Source of the DNA: Galbibacter mesophilus
GTDB taxonomy: Bacteria; Bacteroidota; Bacteroidia; Flavobacteriales; Flavobacteriaceae
Direction of reading: 5' to 3'
DNA length: 64,000 nt
Assembly: GCF_023721415.1 (NCBI RefSeq)
Contig: NZ_JAMQVC010000001.1
Location: forward strand, 930,001-994,000
Shown here: piece by piece, positions 24,917 through 33,512 of the stretch
Layout of the letters: each line of letters opens with the position of its first letter
Position numbering within the stretch: the first letter of the stretch is position 1
Notes under the pieces: model-generated
What the model saw: only the letters and a program-made list of their open reading frames with translations
Told to the model about the DNA's origin: nothing
Databases searched by the model: none
Position numbers and translations under genes: made by a program

Positions 24917-25052
24917 ATATTTCTTGAATGATTAGCGAATATAACTTCTATAAAGTATAAAAATGTTAAAAAACATTTAATAAAACAAGTGTTTATCTCG
25001 ATTGTTATTCCCTTTTCTTAATTTGCGTTGCTTTATAATCTAAAGAACTTTA

Positions 25053-25910
25053 ATGAAGTTATACACCATTGAAACCGGAAATTTTAAATTAGACGGTGGA
25101 GCCATGTTTGGCGTGGTTCCAAAATCTATTTGGAATAAAACAAATCCGGCGGATAAAAATAATATGATTGATATTGCGGCTAGATCCCTTTTAATTGAAG
25201 ATGGCGATCGGCTAATCCTTATAGACACTGGGATGGGCAATAAACAATCCGATAAATTTTTCGGGTATTACTATCTATGGGGAGACGATAATATTGATAA
25301 ATCGTTGACAGCTCACGGCTTTCATCGAGACGATATTACCGATGTATTTTTAACCCACCTTCATTTTGACCATTGTGGTGGAAGTATTCAGATAAATCAA
25401 AAAGGAACTTTAGAACCCGCATTTAAAAATGCGCGCTATTGGAGCAACGAGGATCACTGGGAATGGGCAACAAAACCCAATGCTAGGGAAAAAGCTTCGT
25501 TTTTAAAAGAGAATATTCTTCCTATTCAAGAAAGTGGTCAACTCCATTTTTTACCGGTGCCGGAAAACAATTTCCTAAAAGACTCGTCTCTTGGTTTTGA
25601 TGTCCTGTTTGTAAACGGCCATACCGATAAGCAAATGATTCCGCACATAACCTATCAAGGCAAAACATTGGTTTTTATGGCAGATTTGCTACCCACGGTA
25701 GGGCACATTCCACTGCCATTTGTAATGGGATACGACACCAGACCTTTGCTAACTTTGGAAGAGAAAAAGCAGTTTTTGGATACCGCTGTTGATAATAATT
25801 ACTATCTATTTTTAGAGCACGACGCCCATAATGAAATATGCACGCTTCAACAAACCGAAAAAGGCGCACGATTGAAAGAAACCCTCAAATTTAAAGAATT
25901 ATATAACTAA
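25053..25910 (+). CDS. MBL-fold metallo-hydrolase
   Basis: Metallo-beta-lactamase-fold hydrolase, probably binding two zinc ions. The motif THLHFDHCGG at residues 101-110 supplies His102, His104, Asp106 and His107; later ligands are His in VNGHTDK, Asp in FMADLLP and His in LEHDAHNE. The 285 residues match the lactonase/PqsE-like or quorum-quenching-type branch, though the substrate is unknown. There is no signal peptide. The S8 protease gene starts 10 bases after its stop, so they are probably co-transcribed. Confidence 0.9.
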   Translation: MKLYTIETGNFKLDGGAMFGVVPKSIWNKTNPADKNNMIDIAARSLLIEDGDRLILIDTGMGNKQSDKFFGYYYLWGDDNIDKSLTAHGFHRDDITDVFLTHLHFDHCGGSIQINQKGTLEPAFKNARYWSNEDHWEWATKPNAREKASFLKENILPIQESGQLHFLPVPENNFLKDSSLGFDVLFVNGHTDKQMIPHITYQGKTLVFMADLLPTVGHIPLPFVMGYDTRPLLTLEEKKQFLDTAVDNNYYLFLEHDAHNEICTLQQTEKGARLKETLKFKELYN

Positions 25911-25920
25911 ATACTGAAAA

Positions 25921-27552
25921 ATGAACATTAGAAAATCTGTTGCATCCTGCGCGATCGCAACAACCCTTTTTGCAGGTTGTGGATCTCCTGCCATCTTATT
26001 AACACCAGAAGAAAATATAGATACGGTACATCTTAAAGTTGAGGAACTTACTGATGAGCAACTGAAACATTGGGGACACGATGACCTCCTACAAGATACC
26101 ATCCCGGGTATGAGTGTAGATAAAGCCTATGCTGAAATATTCAATAAAATAGATGCGCTCCAACCTACTACCGTTATTGTTGGAGTATTGGATTCGGGGA
26201 TAGATATTGAACACCCAGATCTTAAAAACGTACTTTGGACAAACGAAGATGAAATTCCTGGAAACGGAATCGATGATGATAAAAATGGATATGTTGATGA
26301 TATTCACGGTTGGAACTTCTTAGGAGAGGCTAACAACGAGCAATTGGAGTTTGTACGTATTTTAGCAAAAGGAGACGATGGTTCTGAAATGTACCAAAGA
26401 GCGAAAGCAGAATACGACAAAAAATATGAAGAAGCCGTACAGAACAAAACAAGATACGAGCAATTACTTCAAAATGTAACGCAGGCTGACAAATTACTTC
26501 AGGAAGAGTTGGGTAAAGAAACTTATACTGCGGAAGATTTAAACAATATTTCTTCGGAAGATCCAATGGTACAGCAAGCAGCCGCTGCCATGGCTAGAAT
26601 GTTCACTTTTGAAGACTCTGTTGAAGGACTTAAAAAAGAACTTAAAGGAGGAATTGAGCACTTTACAGATCAGCTTAATTACAACTTGAACAAAGATTTC
26701 GACGGAAGAAGCATTGTTGGTGACAATCCAGACGATATTACTGACCTAGATTACGGAAACAATGATGTAATTGGTGATAAAGACCATGCAAAGCACGGTA
26801 CTCACGTAGCTGGAATTATCGCTGCACAGCGTAACAACGGAATTGGCATGGACGGTGTTGCAGACCATGTTGAAATTATGGCAGTAAGAACAGTACCAAA
26901 CGGAGATGAGTATGATAAAGATGTGGCATTGGCTATTCGCTACGCAGTAGACAACGGCGCTAAAGTTATCAACGGAAGTTTTGGTAAATATTATTCTCCA
27001 CACAAAGAATGGGTTTGGGAAGCTATAAAATATGCAGCTTCTAAAGATGTGCTTATCATTAAAGCGGCTGGAAATGAGTCTTTCGACATTGATGAAAACA
27101 ACGTTTATCCAAACGACAGTGAAAATAACAGCCCAGAGGTAGCAGATAACTTTTTAACTGTTGGTGCTCTAAACTATAAATACGGACCAGAAATGGTGGC
27201 TACTTTTTCTAACTTCGGAAAGAATAACGTAGATGTATTTGCACCTGGAACTAAAATTTATTCTACCGTTCCTAATAACGAATATGAGTATTTACAAGGA
27301 ACTTCTATGGCAGCACCTGGTGTAGCTGGTGTAGCGGCATTGATAAGAGCTTATTTCCCAAAACTTAAAGCGGGACAGGTAAAGAAAATTATCATGCAGT
27401 CTGGACTTACCTCATCGGCTAATGTTATTTTGGGTGGAAACCCTAATTACAAAAAACCGTTTAAGGAAGCTTCAAAATCGGGTAAAATGGTGAATTTATA
27501 TAACGCCATGATCCTTGCCGATAAAGTTGCCAACGGTAAAGCGAAATTATAA
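25921..27552 (+). CDS. S8 family serine peptidase, lipoprotein
   Basis: Subtilisin-like protease. The start MNIRKSVASCAIATTLFAGC has a lipobox (LFAGC), so it is likely an envelope lipoprotein. The triad is visible as Asp91 in VLDSGIDIEHPD, His292 in HGTHVAGI and Ser462 in GTSMAAPG, with the oxyanion Asn in AAGNES. About 200 residues separate Asp from His, far more than in subtilisin (about 30). The insert is rich in charged helices around residues 150-240. There is no T9SS sorting tail. It follows the MBL hydrolase by 10 bases and ends at a strong terminator. Confidence 0.93.
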   Translation: MNIRKSVASCAIATTLFAGCGSPAILLTPEENIDTVHLKVEELTDEQLKHWGHDDLLQDTIPGMSVDKAYAEIFNKIDALQPTTVIVGVLDSGIDIEHPDLKNVLWTNEDEIPGNGIDDDKNGYVDDIHGWNFLGEANNEQLEFVRILAKGDDGSEMYQRAKAEYDKKYEEAVQNKTRYEQLLQNVTQADKLLQEELGKETYTAEDLNNISSEDPMVQQAAAAMARMFTFEDSVEGLKKELKGGIEHFTDQLNYNLNKDFDGRSIVGDNPDDITDLDYGNNDVIGDKDHAKHGTHVAGIIAAQRNNGIGMDGVADHVEIMAVRTVPNGDEYDKDVALAIRYAVDNGAKVINGSFGKYYSPHKEWVWEAIKYAASKDVLIIKAAGNESFDIDENNVYPNDSENNSPEVADNFLTVGALNYKYGPEMVATFSNFGKNNVDVFAPGTKIYSTVPNNEYEYLQGTSMAAPGVAGVAALIRAYFPKLKAGQVKKIIMQSGLTSSANVILGGNPNYKKPFKEASKSGKMVNLYNAMILADKVANGKAKL

Positions 27553-27555
27553 TCT

Positions 27556-27590
27556 AAAACCCCAAAGGTTTTGAAAACCTTTGGGGTTTT
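27556..27590 (+). terminator. Terminator after the S8 protease
   Basis: AAAACCCCAAAGGTTTT and AAAACCTTTGGGGTTTT pair almost end to end around one base, followed by further Ts. The core CCCCAAAG/CTTTGGGG recurs in the terminator after hflX. Confidence 0.85.
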
Positions 27591-27609
27591 TAGCTAAAAA
27601 TTAAACCTT

Positions 27610-29493
27610 ATGAAACGAACTTTTTTAACTTCAATTGGCCTTAGTGTAGTAATGCTTTCGCAAGTATTTGCAACTACGCCAAGAAATTCTTCAGAAGAAG
27701 GTAATGAAGCCGCTCCAAATTCAACTACGTACTGGCAACAGCATGTAGATTACAAAATGGAGGTGGAGATGAATGTGAAAAACTTTCAATATACAGGAAC
27801 ACAGGAATTGAAATACACTAACAATTCTCCTGATACTTTACAGACCGTTTTTTATCATTTGTTCTTCAACGCTTTTCAACCGGGGAGCGAAATGGACGTA
27901 AGAAGCAGAACGATTGCAGACCCCGATAAAAGGGTTGGCGACCGCATCAGCAAATTATCTCCTTCAGAAATAGGTTACTTAAAAGTAAATAGTCTTAAGC
28001 AAGATGGTACTGCAATTCAGTATAATGAAGAAGGGACTATTTTAGAAGTTAGACTTAACAAACCTATTTTGCCTGGACAAACCGTAAACTTCGATATGGA
28101 GTTTGCAGGACAAGTGCCACAGCAAATTAGACGTAGCGGAAGAAATAATGCGGAAGGTGTTGCGCTTTCCATGACGCAGTGGTACCCAAAAATGGCAGAA
28201 TACGACTTTGAAGGTTGGCATCCAGACCCATATATTGGGCGTGAATTTCAAGGTGTTTGGGGCGATTTTGACGTAAAATTGACCATCGATAAGGATTATG
28301 TCGTAGGTGGAACCGGGTATTTACAAAACCCTGAAGAAATAGGACACGGCTATTTACCAGCTGGCAAGGAACCGAAAAAGATGAAAGGAAAAACGCTTAC
28401 TTGGCATTTTGTAGCGCCAAAAGTGCACGATTTTGCATGGGGAGCAGACCCTGATTTTATCCACGATACTTTAGAAACCCCAAGCGGAACTACGCTTCAT
28501 TTCTTTTATAAAGACAACGATGAAATAAAGGAAAACTGGAAGAATTTACAGCCTAAAACAGCTGAAATGCTTGCGTTTTACAACCAGTATATTGGAAAAT
28601 ATCCATACAAACAATACTCGGTGATTCAAGGTGGTGACGGTGGTATGGAATACGCCATGTGTACCCTTATTACTGGAGAGCGAAAATTCGGCAGTCTGGT
28701 GGGGGTTACCGCACATGAGTTTGCACACTCTTGGTTTCAGCATTTGTTGGCCACCAACGAATCGAAACACGAATGGATGGATGAAGGTTTCACTTCTTTT
28801 ATTTCTGATTTGTGCATGAATAAAATAATGGATGAAAACAAACCAAATCCATTTGAAGGGGCTTATAAAAACTACATTTACTTGGCAAATTCCGGAAAGG
28901 AACAACCACAGACCACACATGCCGACCGATATATTTATAATCAAGCTTATGGGATTTCTGCATACAGCAAAGGAGAAGTGTTTTTGGCACAATTGGGGTA
29001 TGTAATCGGGCAGGATAAATTGCTAGAAACTATTCAACGCTACTATCAGGATTTTAAATTTAAGCACCCTACCCCTAACGATTTTAAGCGTACCGCTGAA
29101 AAAGTTTCGGGAATGCAATTGGATTGGTATTTAACCGATTGGACAAAAACAACGAACACGATTGATTACGGATTTAAAAATGTTACTGAAGAAGATGGCA
29201 CTATAAAAGTTGAAATGGAACGAATTGGCCTCATGCCAATGCCTATAGATGTAATGGTTTTTTACAACGATGGTTCCATGAAGTATTTTTATGCACCACT
29301 CAGAATGATGCATGGGGAGAAAGGGAATCCGTTTGAAGTGGAAAGAACCGTTTTGCCAGATTGGCCTTGGGCTTTCCCAACCTATGATTTTTCTTTTGAA
29401 GGTAAATTAAGCGATATTCAAGCGATTGTTATCGACCCATCGGAATTAATGGCCGATGTGGATAGAAGCAATAATACCTTTCAACCAGAATAA
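27610..29493 (+). CDS. M1 family zinc metallopeptidase (aminopeptidase)
   Basis: Exported zinc aminopeptidase of the M1 family. A signal peptide covers about residues 1-22 (ending VFAT). The zinc site is complete: HEFAH at 369-373 and Glu392 in WMDEG, giving HExxH-x18-E. The aminopeptidase motif appears as GGMEYAMC about 25 residues before, in place of the classical GAMEN. At 627 residues it is somewhat shorter than PepN, with a beta-rich N-terminal domain and a short helical end. It lies after the S8 protease but behind a terminator, so it may have its own promoter. Confidence 0.92.
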   Translation: MKRTFLTSIGLSVVMLSQVFATTPRNSSEEGNEAAPNSTTYWQQHVDYKMEVEMNVKNFQYTGTQELKYTNNSPDTLQTVFYHLFFNAFQPGSEMDVRSRTIADPDKRVGDRISKLSPSEIGYLKVNSLKQDGTAIQYNEEGTILEVRLNKPILPGQTVNFDMEFAGQVPQQIRRSGRNNAEGVALSMTQWYPKMAEYDFEGWHPDPYIGREFQGVWGDFDVKLTIDKDYVVGGTGYLQNPEEIGHGYLPAGKEPKKMKGKTLTWHFVAPKVHDFAWGADPDFIHDTLETPSGTTLHFFYKDNDEIKENWKNLQPKTAEMLAFYNQYIGKYPYKQYSVIQGGDGGMEYAMCTLITGERKFGSLVGVTAHEFAHSWFQHLLATNESKHEWMDEGFTSFISDLCMNKIMDENKPNPFEGAYKNYIYLANSGKEQPQTTHADRYIYNQAYGISAYSKGEVFLAQLGYVIGQDKLLETIQRYYQDFKFKHPTPNDFKRTAEKVSGMQLDWYLTDWTKTTNTIDYGFKNVTEEDGTIKVEMERIGLMPMPIDVMVFYNDGSMKYFYAPLRMMHGEKGNPFEVERTVLPDWPWAFPTYDFSFEGKLSDIQAIVIDPSELMADVDRSNNTFQPE

Positions 29494-29502
29494 CAAATTT
29501 TA

Positions 29503-29528
29503 GTCAAACTGAGCAGGCTCAGACTGAC
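29503..29528. repeat. Short palindromic repeat
   Basis: GTCAAACTGAGC and GCTCAGACTGAC are imperfect inverted copies two bases apart, just after the M1 peptidase stop. It belongs to the same general class as the elements near 1354 and 54649. Confidence 0.6.
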
Positions 29529-29540
29529 ATCCATTATTAG

Positions 29541-29566
29541 AAAAGGCTTTTTTACAAAAGTCTTTT
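29541..29566 (+). terminator. Terminator after the M1 peptidase
   Basis: AAAAGGCTTTT and AAAAGTCTTTT form an 11-base stem with one G-U pair, followed by a T-rich stretch. Confidence 0.65.
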
Positions 29567-29568
29567 CT

Positions 29569-29576
29569 TATTTTTG
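29569..29576 (+). promoter_or_regulatory. Promoter -7 box for rnpA
   Basis: TATTTTTG, 18 bases before the rnpA ATG. Confidence 0.45.
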
Positions 29577-29594
29577 GGCATTTATATTTAATAC

Positions 29595-29969
29595 ATGAAT
29601 CAATCTTTCCCAAAAAGAGAAAAACTTAAGAGCGCCCAATTAATTGGGAAATTGTTTGCGGAAGGAAATTCGGTGTCCAAATATCCATTACGCCTTGTTT
29701 TCATGGAAATTGAAAGCGAAGAAAAAATTATGACGGCGGTTTCCGTTTCCAAAAGGTCCTTTAAAAAAGCGGTGGATAGAAATAGAATTAAACGCCTCAT
29801 GCGGGAAGCCTATCGTCTAAATAAAAACTTGTTTTTTGATTGTGTCCCTGACAATAAATCATACGCCTTTATGTTTCTCTACACGGGAAAAGAAATGCCG
29901 TCATTTGAAAAGTTGCAAACTTCCGTAAAAAGGATTCATCAGAAATTTGAAGAATCTATTTTGAAATAA
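29595..29969 (+). CDS. rnpA: Ribonuclease P protein component
   Basis: Protein subunit of RNase P, which assists the catalytic RNA in cutting the 5' leader from precursor tRNAs. The 124 residues contain the RNase P protein signature RNRIKRLMREAYRLNK near residues 61-76, preceded by SVSKRSFKKAVDRN. Unlike in many bacteria, rpmH is not adjacent. The next gene downstream is the S41 peptidase, an order seen in Flavobacteriia. Confidence 0.96.
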   Translation: MNQSFPKREKLKSAQLIGKLFAEGNSVSKYPLRLVFMEIESEEKIMTAVSVSKRSFKKAVDRNRIKRLMREAYRLNKNLFFDCVPDNKSYAFMFLYTGKEMPSFEKLQTSVKRIHQKFEESILK

Positions 29970-30049
29970 ATCAATAGATTCTCATAACAATTCAAATGAC
30001 TCTAACAAGGCTTAATCATGAGTGAAAATGATGAATGTTGTTAAGAGCC

Positions 30050-30223
30050 GACCTATTTAAAAAGTATTAAAAATCAAGGAAGCGGCGTTGGCCTAAAGAT
30101 AAAAAGCTGTTTGAGCGTAGCGAGTTCTTTTTATCTGTGGGGGATGTTTCCGTAGATTTTTTCATACTTTTTAAATCAGTCTTGACTTTTTTGTTTCGTT
30201 TTTGTGTCAAGACAAAAATGAAA
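30050..30223. repeat. Dispersed repeat, copy B
   Basis: This lies in the 471-base gap between rnpA and the S41 protease. It aligns with 4936-5122 through TTTAAAAA-ATT, AAAATCAAGGAAGC, CTGTTTGAG, TTTTTATC, GTTTCCGTAG and TTTCGTTTTT. It also ends in a hairpin (TTTCGTTTTTG with CAAAAATGAAA, 30194-30223). The remaining gap sequence shows nothing recognisable. Confidence 0.65.
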
Positions 30224-30440
30224 GGATTTTTGATTCTTTTAAAATCGCACATATTTTTACATATTCTATTGCGGAACATCTGAAACCCAAATCATTTATC
30301 CTCACAAAAGAAGATTGAATTTTAACTTAAATGAGTCCAGTTTCAGTAGAGAAAAATCAACTTGCTAAATAATTCTGAATCCAGTAACTTGTACGCACGA
30401 AATCAGCCCCATACAATTTAAAAGATAACTTGAAGGCCTT

Positions 30441-32057
30441 ATGAAGAAGAAAATAATAATTCCAGCACTTGCCATTATCGTTCTATTTGTTGGCACCAGT
30501 TTTAAAAACGATTTCTTTGAAATCGCTAAACAAGTAGAGATATTCACCACACTTTTTAAAGAACTTAACATGAATTATGTGGATGAAACCAATCCCGCAG
30601 AATTGATGGATACGGCAATTAAAAGCATGCTAGAAGATTTAGATCCTTACACCAACTTTATGAACGAACAGGATGTGGAAGGTTTTAAAATAAGCAATGC
30701 CGGTGAATATTCGGGAATAGGCGCTGTTGTAAGAAGCTACGATGACAAATTACTTATTATTGAACCTTATGAAGGCTATCCTGCGGACAAAGCCGGACTT
30801 AAAGCCGGGGATGAAATAATAAAAATTGGAGATATAAACGTTTCTGATTTTAAAGAGGATGCTACCGAACTTTTAAAAGGAGCTAAAAGAAGCGATGTTG
30901 AAATAACTTTTAAAAGGCAAGGGAAAACTATGACAACATCGGTTTCGAGGGAAGAAATTGAAATTGATGCAGTTCCTTACTTTAACATGATTGACCCTGA
31001 AACCGGCTATATCGTGCTCTCTAAATTTAACAGCAAGGCTTCTAAACAAACGGAAGATGCTTTGCAGGAGTTAAAAAATAATGGTGCCAAAAAAATTGTG
31101 TTGGATTTAAGAGGGAATCCCGGCGGCCTATTAACGGAAGCCATAAACGTTTGCAATCTCTTTGTGCCAAAAAAGGAACTTATTGTAAGTACGAAATCCA
31201 AAGTAAAAAAATTCAATCAAGAATATTATACAAGAAAAAATCCGGTGGACACCGAAATACCGCTAGTGGTTTTAATTAACGGCCGAAGTGCTTCAGCAAG
31301 TGAAATTGTAAGTGGCGCTTTACAGGATCTCGACCGCGCGGTTGTGGTGGGTGCTCGAAGTTTTGGTAAGGGTTTAGTACAGCGTCCCATTAAACTTAAC
31401 TACGGAACACAACTGAAGGTTACCATTTCAAGATATTACACACCAAGCGGACGTTGCATCCAATCTATGGATTATTGGAATAGGGACGAAGACGGAAAAG
31501 CGGTTGTAAACAAAAATTTTAACGAGTTTACCACCCGAAACGGGCGAAAAGTTTATGACGGGGGCGGCGTAAAACCAGATGTAGAAGTTAGCAAGCTCAA
31601 AGACAACAGTCTTACGAAAGCTTTACAAATGAACAATGTTCTTTTTGATTATGCTACGGAATATTACTACAAGCACCCTATAAATGACATGTCTCAATTT
31701 AATTTCACATCAAGCGACTACCAAGACTTTAAAAACTACGTGAAAGAAAGTGGCTTTACCTACGAAACTAAAACGGAACAGGCCTTAAAAAAGGTGATGA
31801 AAAGTGAAGAGATAGACGAATTTGGGGAATCTGTGAAAAAAGATTACGAAAAATTGTTAACGGATATTAACCAAAGTAAACTCGCCTCATTAGATGCTTA
31901 TCAACAAAGCATTATGAAAAACATCGAAGACGAGTTGATTGTGCGTTACTTTTACAGAGACGGACTTTACGATTACTATTTACAAAATGATGATGCTATT
32001 AAAACGGCTAGCGAGATTTTAAATAATCCATCAAAGTATTCGAGTATTTTAAAGTAG
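30441..32057 (+). CDS. S41 family C-terminal processing peptidase
   Basis: Periplasmic serine protease of the CtpA/Prc family, which trims or degrades envelope proteins. It begins with a membrane segment or uncleaved signal (residues 3-20), then a PDZ domain (EGYPADKAGLKAGDEIIKIG, about 95-165). The protease core has GNPGGLL and the Ser/Lys dyad Ser285 in SASASE and Lys310 in SFGKG, 25 residues apart as in Prc. The C-terminal 200 residues are charged and helical. At 538 residues it matches Bacteroidota members. Confidence 0.94.
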   Translation: MKKKIIIPALAIIVLFVGTSFKNDFFEIAKQVEIFTTLFKELNMNYVDETNPAELMDTAIKSMLEDLDPYTNFMNEQDVEGFKISNAGEYSGIGAVVRSYDDKLLIIEPYEGYPADKAGLKAGDEIIKIGDINVSDFKEDATELLKGAKRSDVEITFKRQGKTMTTSVSREEIEIDAVPYFNMIDPETGYIVLSKFNSKASKQTEDALQELKNNGAKKIVLDLRGNPGGLLTEAINVCNLFVPKKELIVSTKSKVKKFNQEYYTRKNPVDTEIPLVVLINGRSASASEIVSGALQDLDRAVVVGARSFGKGLVQRPIKLNYGTQLKVTISRYYTPSGRCIQSMDYWNRDEDGKAVVNKNFNEFTTRNGRKVYDGGGVKPDVEVSKLKDNSLTKALQMNNVLFDYATEYYYKHPINDMSQFNFTSSDYQDFKNYVKESGFTYETKTEQALKKVMKSEEIDEFGESVKKDYEKLLTDINQSKLASLDAYQQSIMKNIEDELIVRYFYRDGLYDYYLQNDDAIKTASEILNNPSKYSSILK

Positions 32058-32114
32058 TGCTTTGCTTTACTAAAAGTTTCCTTTCAATTAAAATGAGAAT
32101 CGTATTTTAGCTCC

Positions 32115-33107
32115 ATGATATTAGTCACAGGGGGAACAGGTCTTATTGGCGCTCATTTGCTGCTACATTTGGCAAAAGAAGAGCGTGCGATGAAAGCAAC
32201 ATATCGAACTCAAGATAAAATTGCTTTGGTCAAAGATTTTTTTTCTTCGGAAGGATACTCTCACTATTTTCAAAATATTGAATGGCAAGAAGCCGATGTT
32301 ACCAATATCCCTGCTTTGGAAAAGGTATTTGAGGGCGTTACCCATGTTTATCATTGCGCCGGTTTGATATCTTTCGACCCATCTGATTATAAAATTCTGA
32401 GGCAAACCAATATCGAAGGTACCGCGAACATTGTTAATCTCTGCATTACGCATAAAATTAAAAAACTATGCCATTTAAGTTCCATCGCCACCTTAGGAAC
32501 CAAACCCACTAATGAGGATATCGATGAAACGGTTTATTGGAACCCTGAGGCTGAAAATAATGTTTACGCCATCACCAAATACGGTGCAGAAATGGAAGTA
32601 TGGCGTGGCACTCAAGAAGGAGTCGATGCCGTAATTTTAAATCCCGGAGTGGTTTTTGGGGAAGGCTTTAACGACGCACCAAGCAATGCGTTCTTTTCAA
32701 AAATAAAAAACGGACTATCGTTTTATCCAACTGGCGGAACAGCTTTTGTAGATGTTAAAGATGTAGTGAAAGCAATGGTAAATGCCATGAATTTACCCGT
32801 TACCAACGAGCGATTTATAATAGTAGGCGAAAACAAAACCTATCAATCTGTTTTAGAAGGCATTGCAGACGCTTTAAATACAAAAAAGCCAACTAAAAAG
32901 CTTCCTGCTTGGCAATTGTCCATTCTCTGGCGGTTGGATTGGTTTTTGGCTTTGTTTCCGGGAAGAAAAAGAAAGCTTACCAAAACCGCTGCCAACTCCT
33001 TAACTTCCCAAACCTTTTACAGTCACAATAAAGCGAAAGACACGTTAGGAATAACTTTCACTAAAATAGAAGATACCATTAAACGGATTGTCGCTAAAAA
33101 TTCTTAA
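32115..33107 (+). CDS. NAD-dependent epimerase/dehydratase family protein
   Basis: Extended short-chain dehydrogenase. The 330 residues begin MILVTGGTGLIGAHLLLHLA with the GxxGxxG nucleotide motif. The active-site Ser is in HLSSIATLG and the Tyr/Lys pair in VYAITKYGAE. It resembles the dihydroflavonol-4-reductase-like branch that acts on alcohol or sugar-nucleotide substrates, but no biosynthetic cluster is adjacent. It starts 57 bases after the S41 peptidase and may share its transcript. Confidence 0.88.
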   Translation: MILVTGGTGLIGAHLLLHLAKEERAMKATYRTQDKIALVKDFFSSEGYSHYFQNIEWQEADVTNIPALEKVFEGVTHVYHCAGLISFDPSDYKILRQTNIEGTANIVNLCITHKIKKLCHLSSIATLGTKPTNEDIDETVYWNPEAENNVYAITKYGAEMEVWRGTQEGVDAVILNPGVVFGEGFNDAPSNAFFSKIKNGLSFYPTGGTAFVDVKDVVKAMVNAMNLPVTNERFIIVGENKTYQSVLEGIADALNTKKPTKKLPAWQLSILWRLDWFLALFPGRKRKLTKTAANSLTSQTFYSHNKAKDTLGITFTKIEDTIKRIVAKNS

Positions 33108-33119
33108 TAGACTTCCCTG

Positions 33120-33509
33120 CTACTTTTCAATTTTACTTGGCGCCGTTTCCTTTTCCTCCCGTTGTTTTTGCAGTTTTACGTCTAAGGTATCTTTAAGTTT
33201 TTGCAAACGTTTTTCAACCTCTTCAAACATTTCCAATTGAATTGCCGGGTTAGACGTGTAATAAATACTGCTTTTGGATAATTGAGTACTGTCTATATTG
33301 TATTTTTCAAACAAAAATTCTTGAGGGTCAATTTCGTATTCCTCCAACTTATTAATAGCAGTTGCCTTCGTGGCATTCAACATAGAAATATCGTAATAAA
33401 TATCGACCATGGTTTTCTTCGGAATTAAATTTTCCGGTTTTTCCACAATGTCTTCATTGCAGGAGAATACAACCAATACAACAGTCAGTAATAATAAAAC
33501 CTGCCTCAT
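33120..33509 (-). CDS. DUF4296 domain lipoprotein
   Basis: Short lipoprotein of the Bacteroidota-specific DUF4296 family, function unknown. A signal MRQVLLLLTVVLVVFSC ends in the lipidated Cys17. The conserved DUF4296 part, with the segments KKTMVDIYYDISMLNATKA and EFLFEKYNIDSTQLSKSSIYY, covers about residues 30-95. A charged coiled-coil-like C-terminus ends the protein. It lies three bases after the dihydroorotase stop on the same strand, a neighbourhood kept in many Flavobacteriia. Confidence 0.87.
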   Translation of the reverse strand: MRQVLLLLTVVLVVFSCNEDIVEKPENLIPKKTMVDIYYDISMLNATKATAINKLEEYEIDPQEFLFEKYNIDSTQLSKSSIYYTSNPAIQLEMFEEVEKRLQKLKDTLDVKLQKQREEKETAPSKIEK

Positions 33510-33512
33510 AAT

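Noticed and set aside
24288-24935. Long plus-strand frame (215 codons) opposite the antiporter
   Set aside because: The minus strand has a full-length antiporter with all motifs; the opposite frame lacks domains and has low-complexity content.
28546-28992. Minus-strand frame (148 codons) opposite the M1 peptidase zinc site
   Set aside because: The plus strand encodes the zinc motif there; the antisense frame is Phe/Cys-rich shadow sequence.
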